From Myxococcales bacterium (lineage in GTDB: Bacteria; Myxococcota; Polyangia; HGW-17; SLPX01), in the NCBI GenBank assembly GCA_007131745.1, contig SLPX01000212.1:1-31716 (forward strand): a DNA stretch of 31,716 bases, read 5' to 3'. Positions 7,590 to 16,239 of the stretch are shown piece by piece (positions within the stretch are counted from its first letter, which is position 1; each line of letters starts with the position of its first letter). The notes beneath the pieces were generated by a model. It saw nothing but the letters and a program-made list of their open reading frames with translations, was not told where the DNA came from and did not search any database. The translations under genes were made by a program, and so were the position numbers.

Positions 7590-7831
7590 GATATGAACCT
7601 CAATCTTTTGTCTCTTCAAAAAGAGAGCCGTTTGTGTTCCTTGACCCTCGGTAATAAGTGTTACTTTGAATGTCAAGGTCAACCGTTTTTTTTGTTTTTC
7701 GAACAAAAAAAGGTTTTTTGGGGGAAAAAGATGAAAAGAGTTCAAAAAATGTTTCCGGTTTTGTTCAGGAATCGTCTTGAATCGTCTTGACAACTTGCAG
7801 TGTGTGTCTTGATTTGTAAAATAGGGAGACG
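7590..7831. promoter_or_regulatory. Divergent promoter region between korD and the TPR-like gene
   Basis: 242 AT-rich bases between two genes read outward. On the minus strand TTGACC and TTGACA occur in tandem (complement of 7671-7682), suitable as -35 hexamers or half-sites for korD; the matching -10 is poor (TATTAC at 14-base spacing). TTGAatgTCAA at 7666-7676 is a small palindrome inside this region. On the + strand TTGACA at 7787-7792 is a good -35 for the rightward gene but I see no good -10 at 16-18 bases. A 10-base direct repeat (ATCGTCTTGA) occupies 7771-7790, overlapping this -35. Regulator unknown. Confidence 0.4.
7683..7713. repeat. AT-rich inverted repeat in the kor leader region
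   Basis: CC-G-TTTTTTTTGTT (7683-7696) and AACAAAAAAAGG (7702-7713) are inverted arms of about 11-12 bases around a short TTTCG loop. It resembles a hairpin with A/T runs rather than a normal GC-stem terminator, and both flanking genes point away from it. It could be a cruciform, a binding site, or the leader hairpin of one of the two transcripts. Confidence 0.5.
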
Positions 7832-8875
7832 ATGGAGAAAGTTATGAAGCCTGAAACAGATTGGACCGGTACATACCGAGAATGTCATCCCGTTGTTCGC
7901 GGGGGAGTGTGGGTCGTGGTTGCGGCAGCATTGATATTCTTCACGGCTTACACTCACATGGCGACCAGAAAGCAGAGGGTCGGCTTTCCTGAAAGCGTGG
8001 ACGTGCTCTATCTCCCGTCCGACACAGCATTGCACCTTTTCAGCCTTGGTCACAAGGAAGCCCTGGCGAACTTGTTATGGGTAAAGACGGTTCTGTATTT
8101 CGGCGAAAGGATGATGACGAACAGGGATTACACCTACCTAACTGATTACTTGGATGCTGTTTTGACACTGAATCCGCGTTTCAGGAGGGTGTATCTTTGG
8201 GCGGGCGCGGTCATGATGTACAACTTGAGGCAGATCACGAATGAATCCGTCTGGGCGAGCATTCATTACTTGGAAAGAGGCGCAGAGGTTTTCCCGGGCG
8301 ATTGGGAAATCCTGTTTTCTCTTGCCAGTAATTATCTCCGTGAGTTGCAGTCTGACGATCCCGCGCAGGTCGCTGAGTGGCGTCAAAAAGGGGCGAACTA
8401 CTTGTGGCAGGCCGCAAACGTAGGTGGAGGTCCGCATTACCTTCACTCCTTGGCGGCGCACGTCTGGAGCGAAGAAGGCAGGTGGGAAGTGGCGTTTCGG
8501 CGTTTGCAGTCCATATATACGAGCACGGATAACCCGGAAATAAGGGAGAGCGTGGAACAGCGCATGGCCCAGTTGCTGTTGTCCGGAACAGGCAGCGCGG
8601 CCGGCGTCGAACGCCTAGGCTTGAGAGTTGCAATGGGCGGCGGAGGAGCGGGGGGGCTTGCTCCACTTGGTTTTTTCCCGGAGATCGGCTTTTACTTGAG
8701 GCTGCACGAATCATCACGCTCTGAAATGGAAACATTCACCCGGGAGCAGCGTGAACTCGAGGAGCTGTGGCGGGAGGATTTGCCTTACGCTCCGTTTGAC
8801 CTCTTCGTGATCATGGGCCGCAGGGAGGTTCCGTTTGAGATGCCCGCGATGGAGAGATCCGTTCCTGAAGATTGA
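7832..8875 (+). CDS. Membrane-anchored TPR-like protein of unknown function
   Basis: 347 residues. One transmembrane segment at about 23-42 follows a short cytoplasmic N-terminus; the rest would be periplasmic. From about residue 65 to 245 the sequence is helical with repeated aromatic and small residues in TPR-like spacing (for example A-V-L-T-L-N-P-R-F-R-R-V-Y-L-W-A-G, near 109-125, the common end-of-TPR to next-helix pattern, and Y-L-E-R-G-A-E-V-F-P-G-D-W-E). The last 100 residues contain a Gly-rich stretch and an acidic end. I do not recognise a named family. Start ATG 7832 has AGGGAG only three bases away; the ATG at 7844, with GGAG at six bases, is an equally good choice. The kinase gene follows 81 bases later on the same strand. 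Confidence 0.7.
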   Translation: MEKVMKPETDWTGTYRECHPVVRGGVWVVVAAALIFFTAYTHMATRKQRVGFPESVDVLYLPSDTALHLFSLGHKEALANLLWVKTVLYFGERMMTNRDYTYLTDYLDAVLTLNPRFRRVYLWAGAVMMYNLRQITNESVWASIHYLERGAEVFPGDWEILFSLASNYLRELQSDDPAQVAEWRQKGANYLWQAANVGGGPHYLHSLAAHVWSEEGRWEVAFRRLQSIYTSTDNPEIRESVEQRMAQLLLSGTGSAAGVERLGLRVAMGGGGAGGLAPLGFFPEIGFYLRLHESSRSEMETFTREQRELEELWREDLPYAPFDLFVIMGRREVPFEMPAMERSVPED

Positions 8876-8956
8876 TTGAGAAAAGAGAACCATTTGTGAT
8901 TTCTTGCCAAACAGCCGGTTTTTAGGGACACTCAGACGCACACAAAGGAGTGCTGA

Positions 8957-11662
8957 TTGAAAAGATGTCCCACATGCGGAGGAGCTTGTCTTCCTTCCCA
9001 GGCGTTTTGTCCTGCCTGCGGTTCTACCTTGAAGGCGGCCGCGTTGATCGAGGGGGATCCTTACTTGGGCATGGTGTTCGCCGGTAAATACATGGTGGAA
9101 GAAAAGCTGGGTGAGGGAGGCATGGGTGTTGTCTACAAGGCGCGCACCCTGGATCTGGGCAGGTCGGTGGCTCTCAAGGTTCTGCACGAAAGGTATTCCA
9201 GCGATCGATCCGCGATCCGCCGGTTCACCAGGGAGGCTCACGTAGCCTCCCGCCTGAACCACCCGAACTCGATTTCTATCTTGGATTTCGGGCATACCAC
9301 ATCGGGATTGAGCTACCTTGCCATGGAGCTTCTTTCCGGCAAGAGTTTAGAGGATGTTCTGGCAAAGGAGGACATGTCCATCGCGCGTACCATTCATGTG
9401 ATGAGGCAAATTCTTTCCGCTCTGGAGGCTGCTCACGCCCTGGGTATTGTGCACCGGGATTTGAAACCCGCCAACATTCACCTTCTGTCCACTTCCAGCA
9501 GGCCTGATTATGTGAAAGTGCTGGATTTCGGCATCGCCCGCCTGCGGAGGGCGGAGGGGATGGATCGCTTGACCCGCACCGGAATGGTGTGCGGCACTCC
9601 CGAGTACATGTCGCCCGAACAGGCAGCGGGCCGTGATACCGATGCAAGATCCGACGTTTATTCCGCGGGGCTGGTTTTTTACGAGATGCTGACAGGCGTG
9701 CGCGCTTTTTTGGGAAAGTCGCCCGCGGAGATCATGGCGGCGCAGATCAACGATATGCCGCTTGCTCCTTCCCGACGCAATCCCGAACGTGAAATTCCCC
9801 CTTCTCTCGATGCAATAGTGATGTGGGCTATCGCCAAACCGCCGGATGAGCGGTTTCCTTCAATAAGAGAGTTCAGCCGAGTGTTGAAAGAGTGGGTCAA
9901 TGTTTCCGGGCCGGATGTTTTCAAAGGAAGGAAGGACGGAGGTCGGTATGCACCGGCCGGTGAAATCAGCGGCGATTCTATTCCCGTGTCGAACGGAGAT
10001 ATTGTTGAAAGCAGAACCTTTGGGCATGAATCCGGTGGAGGGGACTCCGGGGAATTCCAAGACCCAGGAAGAGATCCCGCGGAAGAGCTTCCAACCAGGG
10101 ATGCTGAATTCAGCATGCGGGATTCGGATTTTGAACGGAGTTTTGTCCCACGAAAGGCCGCGGTTGCTTGCTGGACAAGTTTGCCGCCGTCCTCGTGTCC
10201 TTTTTTCGGCCGCCGCACGCTTTTGAGCAGCCTGGAAAAAGAAGTAGCGTCCGGAGGATTCCAGGTCTACCGGTTCATCGGTCCTCCAGGCGTGGGCAAA
10301 ACCAGAACAGCGCAGGAACTCATGGCGCGCATTGCCGCTGAAGGCCGGAGGCCGGTGAAGTCCTTGTTGCCTTCATGGGACGTGTTCGAGCCGCTGGAAG
10401 CGGTACAAAACGTCGCTCTGCAGTTGCTCGAGCTTCCATGTGAACCCGTAGACAAAGGCGACCTGGAAGCTCACCTTGCAACAAAAGGTTTTTCCAAGGA
10501 TATGGCAGAAGGCCTGAGCCTTCTTTTCTTTCCCGGAGGCGGGAAGGGGGGCGGGATTCCCGAGGAGCCGGACGTAACTCGTCATCGCCAAATAAGGGCC
10601 GAGAGTTGGCGATCTCTTGTCATAGAATCGGCCCGCAACCAACCGTTGGTGCTCTTGTTCGACGAATTGGAAAAAATGGATGGAGCTTCGAGAGAGCTTC
10701 TTCTTGCGCTTGCCGCCGCGGAAACCGACGCACCCTTGACGGTTTTGATTACGCATGACGAAAGTTTTTTCTCTCTTTGGCCCGGCAATGCAAAGGAAAT
10801 AGTCGTTCATCCTCTGGATCCGGTTGAATGCCGGGAAATGGTGGGCTTCTTGGCTCGAAGAGATCTCGGGGATTACGTGTTGAATGAAACAGTTGTGAAT
10901 TCAGAGGGCAATCCGTTACACGCCAGGGAGCTTACCGCGTTTGCGTGTCTTCATCCACTGGATGATCCTCCCGAAAAGCTCCCGGATCTTATTGCCGCCC
11001 GTTTCAACAGGCTTCCCGAGGAAGAGCGGTCGCGGCTGCAAACAGCTTCCATCATCTCGGAAAGGATCAACCTGAATGCGATCGCCACGATAGAAGCATC
11101 TAAGGGGACGCCTTTTCCCGAACTGGAAAACGCTGTGTCCGAATCCCTGGAGATCCTGGAAAAAATGGGTTTTATTGCAAGAGAAACGGGCAAACGCTTT
11201 TTCTTGCATGGGTTGCATCGCCGAGTGGTGTCCTCCTCGATTCCCGCAGGAGTCAAGATGGAACTTCACAAGAGAGCGGCCCGGCTCCTGGGAAGCCAGG
11301 GCGCGAGCGCGGCCGCGCTTGCAAATCATTACTGGTCCGCCGGGACCATTGATGATGCAATGCGTTTTTTGCTTGATGCCGGCAGAAATGCTTTGGCATC
11401 ACTGGATGAAGAGGACGCGGAAATTTTTTACCGCCGTGTTTTGGAAAGAATAAAGGGGCCTGATGCAACCTTGTCCGGTTCGCAGGGAGAGATGTGGATT
11501 GAAGGAGTCAGGGGGTTGGCAGAGGCATTGAAAAGGTCGGGGGAGGACGTTGAAGCCGAACAATTGTTGAGTATGGCCCGCAAGCGGGCCACGAGGATAG
11601 GCTGGAAGATCGCGGAAGAGAGACTTCGTCTATTGGAAGGGGGCGGAGAAGAAAAGCCCTGA
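8957..11662 (+). CDS. Ser/Thr protein kinase fused to AAA-type ATPase and helical repeats
   Basis: 901 residues, starting at TTG 8957-8959 with AAAGGAG six bases upstream. A zinc ribbon comes first (Cys4, 7, 18, 21). The Hanks-type kinase domain (about 44-314) is complete: GEGGMG loop (52-57), Lys74, Glu93, HRDLKPAN (166-173), DFG (190-192), GTPEYMSPEQ (213-222). After a low-complexity linker (about 315-410) comes an ATPase domain that begins FFGRRTLL (416-423), with Walker A GPPGVGKT (442-449) and Walker B LVLLFDE (564-570). The C-terminus (about 680-900) is a winged-helix/TPR-like helical region. No transmembrane segment is seen, so it is probably cytosolic. The layout resembles the large kinase-AAA-TPR signalling proteins common in Myxococcota, where the ATPase-repeat part is thought to be a regulated scaffold. 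No clear cognate target sits next to it. Confidence 0.93.
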   Translation: MKRCPTCGGACLPSQAFCPACGSTLKAAALIEGDPYLGMVFAGKYMVEEKLGEGGMGVVYKARTLDLGRSVALKVLHERYSSDRSAIRRFTREAHVASRLNHPNSISILDFGHTTSGLSYLAMELLSGKSLEDVLAKEDMSIARTIHVMRQILSALEAAHALGIVHRDLKPANIHLLSTSSRPDYVKVLDFGIARLRRAEGMDRLTRTGMVCGTPEYMSPEQAAGRDTDARSDVYSAGLVFYEMLTGVRAFLGKSPAEIMAAQINDMPLAPSRRNPEREIPPSLDAIVMWAIAKPPDERFPSIREFSRVLKEWVNVSGPDVFKGRKDGGRYAPAGEISGDSIPVSNGDIVESRTFGHESGGGDSGEFQDPGRDPAEELPTRDAEFSMRDSDFERSFVPRKAAVACWTSLPPSSCPFFGRRTLLSSLEKEVASGGFQVYRFIGPPGVGKTRTAQELMARIAAEGRRPVKSLLPSWDVFEPLEAVQNVALQLLELPCEPVDKGDLEAHLATKGFSKDMAEGLSLLFFPGGGKGGGIPEEPDVTRHRQIRAESWRSLVIESARNQPLVLLFDELEKMDGASRELLLALAAAETDAPLTVLITHDESFFSLWPGNAKEIVVHPLDPVECREMVGFLARRDLGDYVLNETVVNSEGNPLHARELTAFACLHPLDDPPEKLPDLIAARFNRLPEEERSRLQTASIISERINLNAIATIEASKGTPFPELENAVSESLEILEKMGFIARETGKRFFLHGLHRRVVSSSIPAGVKMELHKRAARLLGSQGASAAALANHYWSAGTIDDAMRFLLDAGRNALASLDEEDAEIFYRRVLERIKGPDATLSGSQGEMWIEGVRGLAEALKRSGEDVEAEQLLSMARKRATRIGWKIAEERLRLLEGGGEEKP

Positions 11663-11694
11663 ACCTTGTGGGTGATGCGCTTGTCGTTCGGTGA

Positions 11695-12393
11695 TCACCT
11701 GCAGCCATGGCCGAAGCAGCGTCCGCCTACCTGTTCATTGCTTCTTATTCTCAGAGTCGGGGTTCGATCCTCACCGCGTCTGAATGATTGCACCGTAGGA
11801 ATGTTTCTTTTCATTTCAATTCGAGGCGTCCTGATCCGGCTCTCTCTTTGCATTGCCCCGGATTTCATCAACATCGTGGTGTTAAGTCCCGCGGACCCGC
11901 TTCGCCGGGTACTGGGAAGATCCGTATCCATGTGAGGAGCTTGCCGCATAACCTGCTCCCGCACCCTGCTCAGGGTGGTGGCGGATTGGCGTTGTTCCCG
12001 GGTGTTTGCCGTGCGCAAGTTGCGATTGTTTCTATTGGCTTCCTGAACAGCATTGACGCCCTGTGGGTCGGAGCGCTCCACACCGAGATCCTCGCCCGCG
12101 CCCAGCAACCGCAGAGCGCCGTTTTTGAGGCACAGTGCGAAATTGAGGTGCGCCATGTTTGCTTTTTCTCCCGTAACCCACGGTTGGGCTGCCTGCGGGG
12201 ATCTCTTTTGTTCCCTGGGAGACCTGATGTTTTGAGGTTGCTGCGTCATTTCCCGGGTTTGATTTTCGGTCCTGCGTGCAGCAGTTTTAAGCAGTTCCGG
12301 TGCCAAGCGGGTTTCCAGTTCGGGCCGTGCTTGAGCGGCAGGCATAACCATAAAGCTAACTGCCAAGATGGCTAAAAGATTGAGTTTTCTCAT
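11695..12393 (-). CDS. Arg-rich secreted protein of unknown function
   Basis: 232 residues. The start is secure: ATG 12391-12393 follows a strong AAGGAGGTCATT site. The N-terminus MRKLNLLAILAVSFMVMPAA, ending A-Q-A, is a classical Sec signal peptide. The mature part is strongly basic and polar (Arg, Gln, Asn, Thr, Ser), with little hydrophobic core apart from a short segment near 80-100 (N-F-A-L-C-L-K-N-G-A-L-R-L-L-G), and is probably largely disordered. It ends in VGGRCFGHGCR, two cysteines after a Gly-Gly. I recognise no family. It is divergent from the next gene and convergent with the kinase gene, whose stop is 32 bases away. Confidence 0.7.
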   Translation of the reverse strand: MRKLNLLAILAVSFMVMPAAQARPELETRLAPELLKTAARRTENQTREMTQQPQNIRSPREQKRSPQAAQPWVTGEKANMAHLNFALCLKNGALRLLGAGEDLGVERSDPQGVNAVQEANRNNRNLRTANTREQRQSATTLSRVREQVMRQAPHMDTDLPSTRRSGSAGLNTTMLMKSGAMQRESRIRTPRIEMKRNIPTVQSFRRGEDRTPTLRIRSNEQVGGRCFGHGCR

Positions 12394-12720
12394 AATGACC
12401 TCCTTTTCCGATGGGTTCAGTTTTTGTATTTAGCGTGCATGCTTACCATGCAAGGTCGATACCAATTCTTTTGAAGCCCGTTTGAGTCGTTGATCGTTTC
12501 CAAATTCCTACGGAATACAGCAGAAAATTTTCCGCCCCGGGGGTTTGCAGATTTGTCAACATGATGCTGGGAAAGGTTTTCTGCATGTGGTAACCATTTG
12601 TGACTCCTCTGAAAAACGGCCGTGGACACTCCGTTGTCTTGGATACAGATGGAGGTGAGAGTTGGGGAGGAGAAGCTGAGTTTGGTAGGATTGTGACAAG
12701 ATCGGATAGGGAGTAAATAT
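12394..12720. other. 327-base divergent intergenic region
   Basis: It separates the leftward Arg-rich protein from the rightward 714-residue protein and must hold both promoters. Near the left gene I see TTGCAT on the minus strand, followed by AT-rich TAAATA (about 12430-12455) at short spacing, and a small inverted repeat GCATGcttacCATGC (about 12437-12451). On the right, AGGGAG precedes the TTG start at 12721. No RNA gene, terminator or convincing extra ORF was found. Confidence 0.4.
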
Positions 12721-14865
12721 TTGCACGAAACACCCCGAATGAACCCAATGATTGTCATTTCTTTTACGCGGGCATCAAAAATCTGTTGGATCGCGGGAGC
12801 ATGGATAATCCTGTCCGGGTTTTCCGGCCGGGCTTCAGCGTCCCGGGTCGCGATGGATGAGGCTTCAACCCTGCCTTTTCGGTTTATAAACCAGGGCCAT
12901 GAAGCCGCGTGGGATCTCAATTTGATCATAGATCACAGGGACAATTTTCGGGATGAAAAACAGTCTGCTTCCAAGCTCTTTTCCGGCGGGTTGACAAAGG
13001 GCCGGCTTGTTTCCGGAACCGCTTCTCCAGCCGGTGGCCGCAAAACACGCAGGGGAATCGTTGAAATTCCGGCGCAGTTTAAGGAAAAAGGATCTGCATG
13101 GAGTCTGAGTTTTCAAAAGGATACTCCCACTGCGCGTGTCGCGATTACCATCTCCGGAAATAAAGGTTCATCCCTGGTCAGGTTGGCTACCAAGATTTCG
13201 TACTTGCAGCCGACTTTTGTTCAGCAGGAGTCCCTGGAGATCGGTTTTTTATGTGATGACTTGTCTTACATGAACCGGGCCGAAAGAATGAGCAGCGTGG
13301 TTGGCCGCGGGATTCGGCACCACGTGGACAGATGGACGCACAAGAGGGTGGATGTAACCAATAAGGAGTCAAGGTGGTCGGTTATTGCGTCTCCAAATCT
13401 TTCCTCCATGACGGTGGAGCGGATGAAGCAGGGTAAAAGAAAAAAAAGTTTTCGGGACAGGGATGAACGATCAGCCCGGCCGGATTGCAGCATTGTGCTT
13501 ACATACGACGATGCGCGCAACCACCCCGCTGTATACGCAGCCCGCTGTCAGCGGCGGTGGTATCCGCCTTCCCCTCGGATTTTGAGGAGTCGCCGATTTC
13601 GCAGGAAAGGTGAGGAGGTCGAGCGGGAGACATGGTTCTACATCGGAAATACACCGCGCATCGCGCACAAGGCCAGGCTGCCTCGCGGCTATGCAGCAGC
13701 GATATCTTTCACCGACCACGCGGATCAATCCGCTCCCGGACCTTTGAAGGCTTTGCTTATTGGCAGAAGCGACGGTTCTTTTTCGAACCCGCCAGGTGGT
13801 TTCATAGGCAACGGGCTGGGTTTCACGAAAACCCTTTTTCATCGAAAATCCCCCAGGCCGCAGATGGAGCATGCAGGTGTGAGGAAAATGGTCGAAAAAG
13901 CTTCGGCCGCGTCCATAGAATTCGGTCTCCACTCCGCCACTCCCGGTCCTGATGACCGGAAAACCACCGAAAAAGCGTTGAAAGCTTTTGCCCCCTGGGG
14001 TGTGACGTGGATTGATCATCAGCCTGACACAAACTGCGAATCCTATTCCAGCAGGGGGTGGGATGAACAAAGCGAATTTTTCATTGCGGATCTTCTGCAT
14101 CAACACGGCTTTCGTTATGTCTGGACCGGTGATGATGTGAGTTTGCCCGGTCGGCAACTGAACATGCTTCGTCCTGAAAGACCGGAAGAGCGAGCATCTT
14201 TTTTGTTTCCGTTCCACGTGTCTACCCGTCACGAAGGCGATTTGTGGTTGTTCCGGTCGGTGTGGTTTTATGTCGGTCCCGAGGTTTTTTCCCGGGCTTT
14301 TTCCAAGTCGAACATGGAAAGGTTCGTCCAAAACCGCGGTATTTTCATTGCGCACACCTATCTTGACTCGCATCATCCTCCAGGTCACCGAAGGCACGGG
14401 CTTGCACTCATCAGGAGACATCGCGAGGGCTATTGGCATCTTCACCCGCAAGCCGAAGGGGCATTGTCCCGGCTCGGTCGGGCACAGCGGAGAAAAGAGA
14501 TCTGGACCACCTCAATGCGGGATCTGGGGAATCATCTCTCTTGCTGGGACAATATTACCCTGCGCGCTTCAACGCGGGACACCCTGGTTATAAAGAATCC
14601 AGGTGGTTGCGCTCTGGATGGGTTTGCTTTCAGAATACACGACAACAAAGAGTCGAACGTAAAGCCGATGTTAAAAGCTGTTTTTCTGGGTTCCGCTTCC
14701 GCGCTTTCGAAAGGAAATCGGCCCGTGGAAAACGGGGTGGAACCCCGAAACCGTAAAAGAGGAATTCCGGTGAAAACCTTGCACAATGAACCGTGGACAA
14801 CCGGAATCATCGATTTGCCTCGGGATTCGGTTGTGGAAGTTTCAATACGAAACGATCCGAATTGA
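12721..14865 (+). CDS. Large secreted protein with a polysaccharide-deacetylase-like core
   Basis: 714 residues from TTG 12721-12723, which has AGGGAG at seven bases; the ATG at 12739 lacks a ribosome site. A signal peptide covers about 1-41. Residues 50-300 are a beta-rich N-terminal part of unknown family with basic clusters. The segment 323-550 resembles a CE4/NodB-like fold: AAISFTDHAD (326-335) would stand for the first metal motif and EFGLHSATP (400-408) for the His motif, with WIDH (430-433) and IAHTYL (543-548) as later strand ends. These are weak, diverged matches; a glycoside hydrolase/deacetylase superfamily assignment is inference. The last 110 residues look like a beta-sandwich. 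Unusually rich in Arg and His. The GNAT gene starts 15 bases after its stop, probably in the same transcript. Confidence 0.65.
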   Translation: MHETPRMNPMIVISFTRASKICWIAGAWIILSGFSGRASASRVAMDEASTLPFRFINQGHEAAWDLNLIIDHRDNFRDEKQSASKLFSGGLTKGRLVSGTASPAGGRKTRRGIVEIPAQFKEKGSAWSLSFQKDTPTARVAITISGNKGSSLVRLATKISYLQPTFVQQESLEIGFLCDDLSYMNRAERMSSVVGRGIRHHVDRWTHKRVDVTNKESRWSVIASPNLSSMTVERMKQGKRKKSFRDRDERSARPDCSIVLTYDDARNHPAVYAARCQRRWYPPSPRILRSRRFRRKGEEVERETWFYIGNTPRIAHKARLPRGYAAAISFTDHADQSAPGPLKALLIGRSDGSFSNPPGGFIGNGLGFTKTLFHRKSPRPQMEHAGVRKMVEKASAASIEFGLHSATPGPDDRKTTEKALKAFAPWGVTWIDHQPDTNCESYSSRGWDEQSEFFIADLLHQHGFRYVWTGDDVSLPGRQLNMLRPERPEERASFLFPFHVSTRHEGDLWLFRSVWFYVGPEVFSRAFSKSNMERFVQNRGIFIAHTYLDSHHPPGHRRHGLALIRRHREGYWHLHPQAEGALSRLGRAQRRKEIWTTSMRDLGNHLSCWDNITLRASTRDTLVIKNPGGCALDGFAFRIHDNKESNVKPMLKAVFLGSASALSKGNRPVENGVEPRNRKRGIPVKTLHNEPWTTGIIDLPRDSVVEVSIRNDPN

Positions 14866-14880
14866 ACGGAACAGATCAAA

Positions 14881-15441
14881 ATGAAAAAATCCGAAAAAAC
14901 CTCTGAACAAAGCGGGACATCCGGCAAACCCCGGTCCGAACGGACGCACCCTCGGATTTCCATAAGGCCGATGAAGGAACACGAATTGAGCGGCGCTGTG
15001 GAAGCGGTACGAGAAATCCCATTGCTCAGGCGTTACCGAATAAGCAGGGATCGTCTTTTTGAGACCCTTTTACAGGGCATTCAGTCACCTGATAGATTGC
15101 TTTCGGCCGCGTGGGTGGGCGAGCCCGGCAAAGAGCATTTTGCGGGTTTCGCGCTTTTTGCTTCGCGCGGAACCTTCCTTATGGGCGGGTATTTGAAGTT
15201 GCTGGTTACGGCTCCCGGCTTTGAAGGGCTCGGGATCGGGAGATCTCTCTTGGCGGCGATGGAAGATCTCGTCAAGAAAGAAAGCCGGGAAATGTTTTTG
15301 CTCGTATCGGACTTCAACATTCCGGCTCAACGGTTTTACGAAAGAAACGGTTACCGCAAAGCGGGCGCTCTTCCCGGGTTGGTTCTAAAAGACGTGAGCG
15401 AATACCTTTACTGGAAGAGGCTGAAACCCGGCAACAAGTGA
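14881..15441 (+). CDS. GNAT-family N-acetyltransferase
   Basis: 186 residues. After a polar, basic N-terminal extension of about 24 residues, the GNAT fold runs to the end: motif A is V-T-A-P-G-F-E-G-L-G-I-G-R-S-L (about 109-123, the acetyl-CoA pyrophosphate loop), followed by helix A-A-M-E-D-L-V-K-K and the motif B region N-I-P-A-Q-R-F-Y-E-R-N-G-Y-R-K-A-G (about 144-160), which is the standard end of the domain. Substrate unknown. It probably shares a transcript with the preceding secreted protein. An ATG at 14971 would remove the extension, but the first ATG is kept because nothing favours the second clearly. Confidence 0.88.
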   Translation: MKKSEKTSEQSGTSGKPRSERTHPRISIRPMKEHELSGAVEAVREIPLLRRYRISRDRLFETLLQGIQSPDRLLSAAWVGEPGKEHFAGFALFASRGTFLMGGYLKLLVTAPGFEGLGIGRSLLAAMEDLVKKESREMFLLVSDFNIPAQRFYERNGYRKAGALPGLVLKDVSEYLYWKRLKPGNK

Positions 15442-15467
15442 AGCAGACCTAAGAGAAAACCAGTTTT

Positions 15468-16067
15468 CTACTTTTTAGTCTCCTTGGCTGCTTTCTCTGC
15501 TTCCCTTTCCTGCAGAATTCTTTCGATGATTTCTTCAAGCCTGGAGGCGCCCACGTTGGCGTGCCATCTAAAAGCGGGTTGACCTTTTCCCGGCAGCCAT
15601 CTCAGAAACACGATTGCGTCTCTTCCCACCACGCTTTCCGCTGAAAACGCGGGATGATCCTCCGCAAGAAACATGCTTAGGAGTTCTCTTGAGTCTTGAG
15701 GCAATGCTTCTTTTTCACCCAGCAACATGTCTTTGATCCTTACCAGAACTCCTCGTCTTGTTACCCCGTCGGATTGAATCATATCCGCTACATTCTGAAC
15801 CTCTCCCCGGATTATCAAGTCCGAAGATTCTATCCGCTTTCGGATCAACTCCTTGGCTTCGACTGCGAACTGTTCTTCCGATCTCAAGACGATAAGACTC
15901 TTGTCATCCAATTCATCATCGAAAACGGTTTCCAGGGATGCATTCCATGAACGCGCGTATCGCCGCGACGAGCGAAGGGTTGTTTTCTTCGTGCAGCCGC
16001 AGGCCAGGAAAACAGCGACGAGCACCCATGCGGTTCCGGATTTCCATGGAAAGGATATTTTCTTCAT
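15468..16067 (-). CDS. Small lipoprotein, unknown function
   Basis: 199 residues from the ATG at 16065-16067, which has GGAG seven bases upstream; the frame extends to 16142 but that part lacks a signal sequence. The N-terminus (K-K-I-S-F-P-W-K-S-G, then a hydrophobic run A-W-V-L-V-A-V-F-L-A-C-G-C) is a lipoprotein signal with Cys at 24 or 26. The mature part is alpha/beta with an acidic centre and a Glu/Lys-rich coiled C-terminus. A segment reading S-D-L-I-I-R-G-E-V-Q-N-V (about 90-101), and later V-G-R-D-A-I-V-F-L-R-W, resembles beta-strand modules found in some secreted proteins where a property is read out as a ratio, but I do not recognise a family. It follows the PLD-PHP lipoprotein on the same strand by 172 bases. 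Confidence 0.72.
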   Translation of the reverse strand: MKKISFPWKSGTAWVLVAVFLACGCTKKTTLRSSRRYARSWNASLETVFDDELDDKSLIVLRSEEQFAVEAKELIRKRIESSDLIIRGEVQNVADMIQSDGVTRRGVLVRIKDMLLGEKEALPQDSRELLSMFLAEDHPAFSAESVVGRDAIVFLRWLPGKGQPAFRWHANVGASRLEEIIERILQEREAEKAAKETKK

Positions 16068-16239
16068 GTTATGTCTCCGCTCCTCTTCATATCTAAGCAT
16101 AGTATCTTTAATACGGTTCGTCCAATTCGAACACCGCTGCATCCGCTCGGATTCCCAAGCGTGGGTTTAAACGGGATCTCATTGAAATCCTGACTAAAAT
16201 GCTTGTAATTGTTCTCGTTATCAGGAGGGGAGATTGGTA

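Noticed and set aside
7590..7793. 68-residue N-terminal extension of korD
   Set aside because: It translates the AT-rich promoter palindrome into Phe/Lys runs; ferredoxin subunits start near the proposed GTG.
11690..11699. GGTGATCACC palindrome at the end of the Arg-rich protein gene
   Set aside because: A ten-base palindrome is expected by chance in 30 kb, and it sits in coding sequence.
11750..11785. tRNA-like GGGGTTCGATCC
   Set aside because: T-loop-like string only; flanking bases do not pair into a T stem and no anticodon arm is present; it lies inside a coding region.
11788..12375. 195-codon + strand frame
   Set aside because: Antisense to the Arg-rich secreted protein, which has a perfect ribosome site and signal peptide.
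12443..12748. 101-codon minus frame across the divergent intergenic region
   Set aside because: Overlaps the start of the + gene and has no ribosome site or motif.
13471..14451. 326-codon minus frame opposite the deacetylase-like gene
   Set aside because: Long, but lacks a ribosome site and recognisable domains, while the + frame has a signal peptide, a ribosome site and a linked GNAT gene.
15454..15469. AGAAAAC-CA-GTTTTCT as bidirectional terminator between convergent genes
   Set aside because: Perfect seven-base arms but AT-rich with a two-base loop, overlapping a stop codon; too weak to call.
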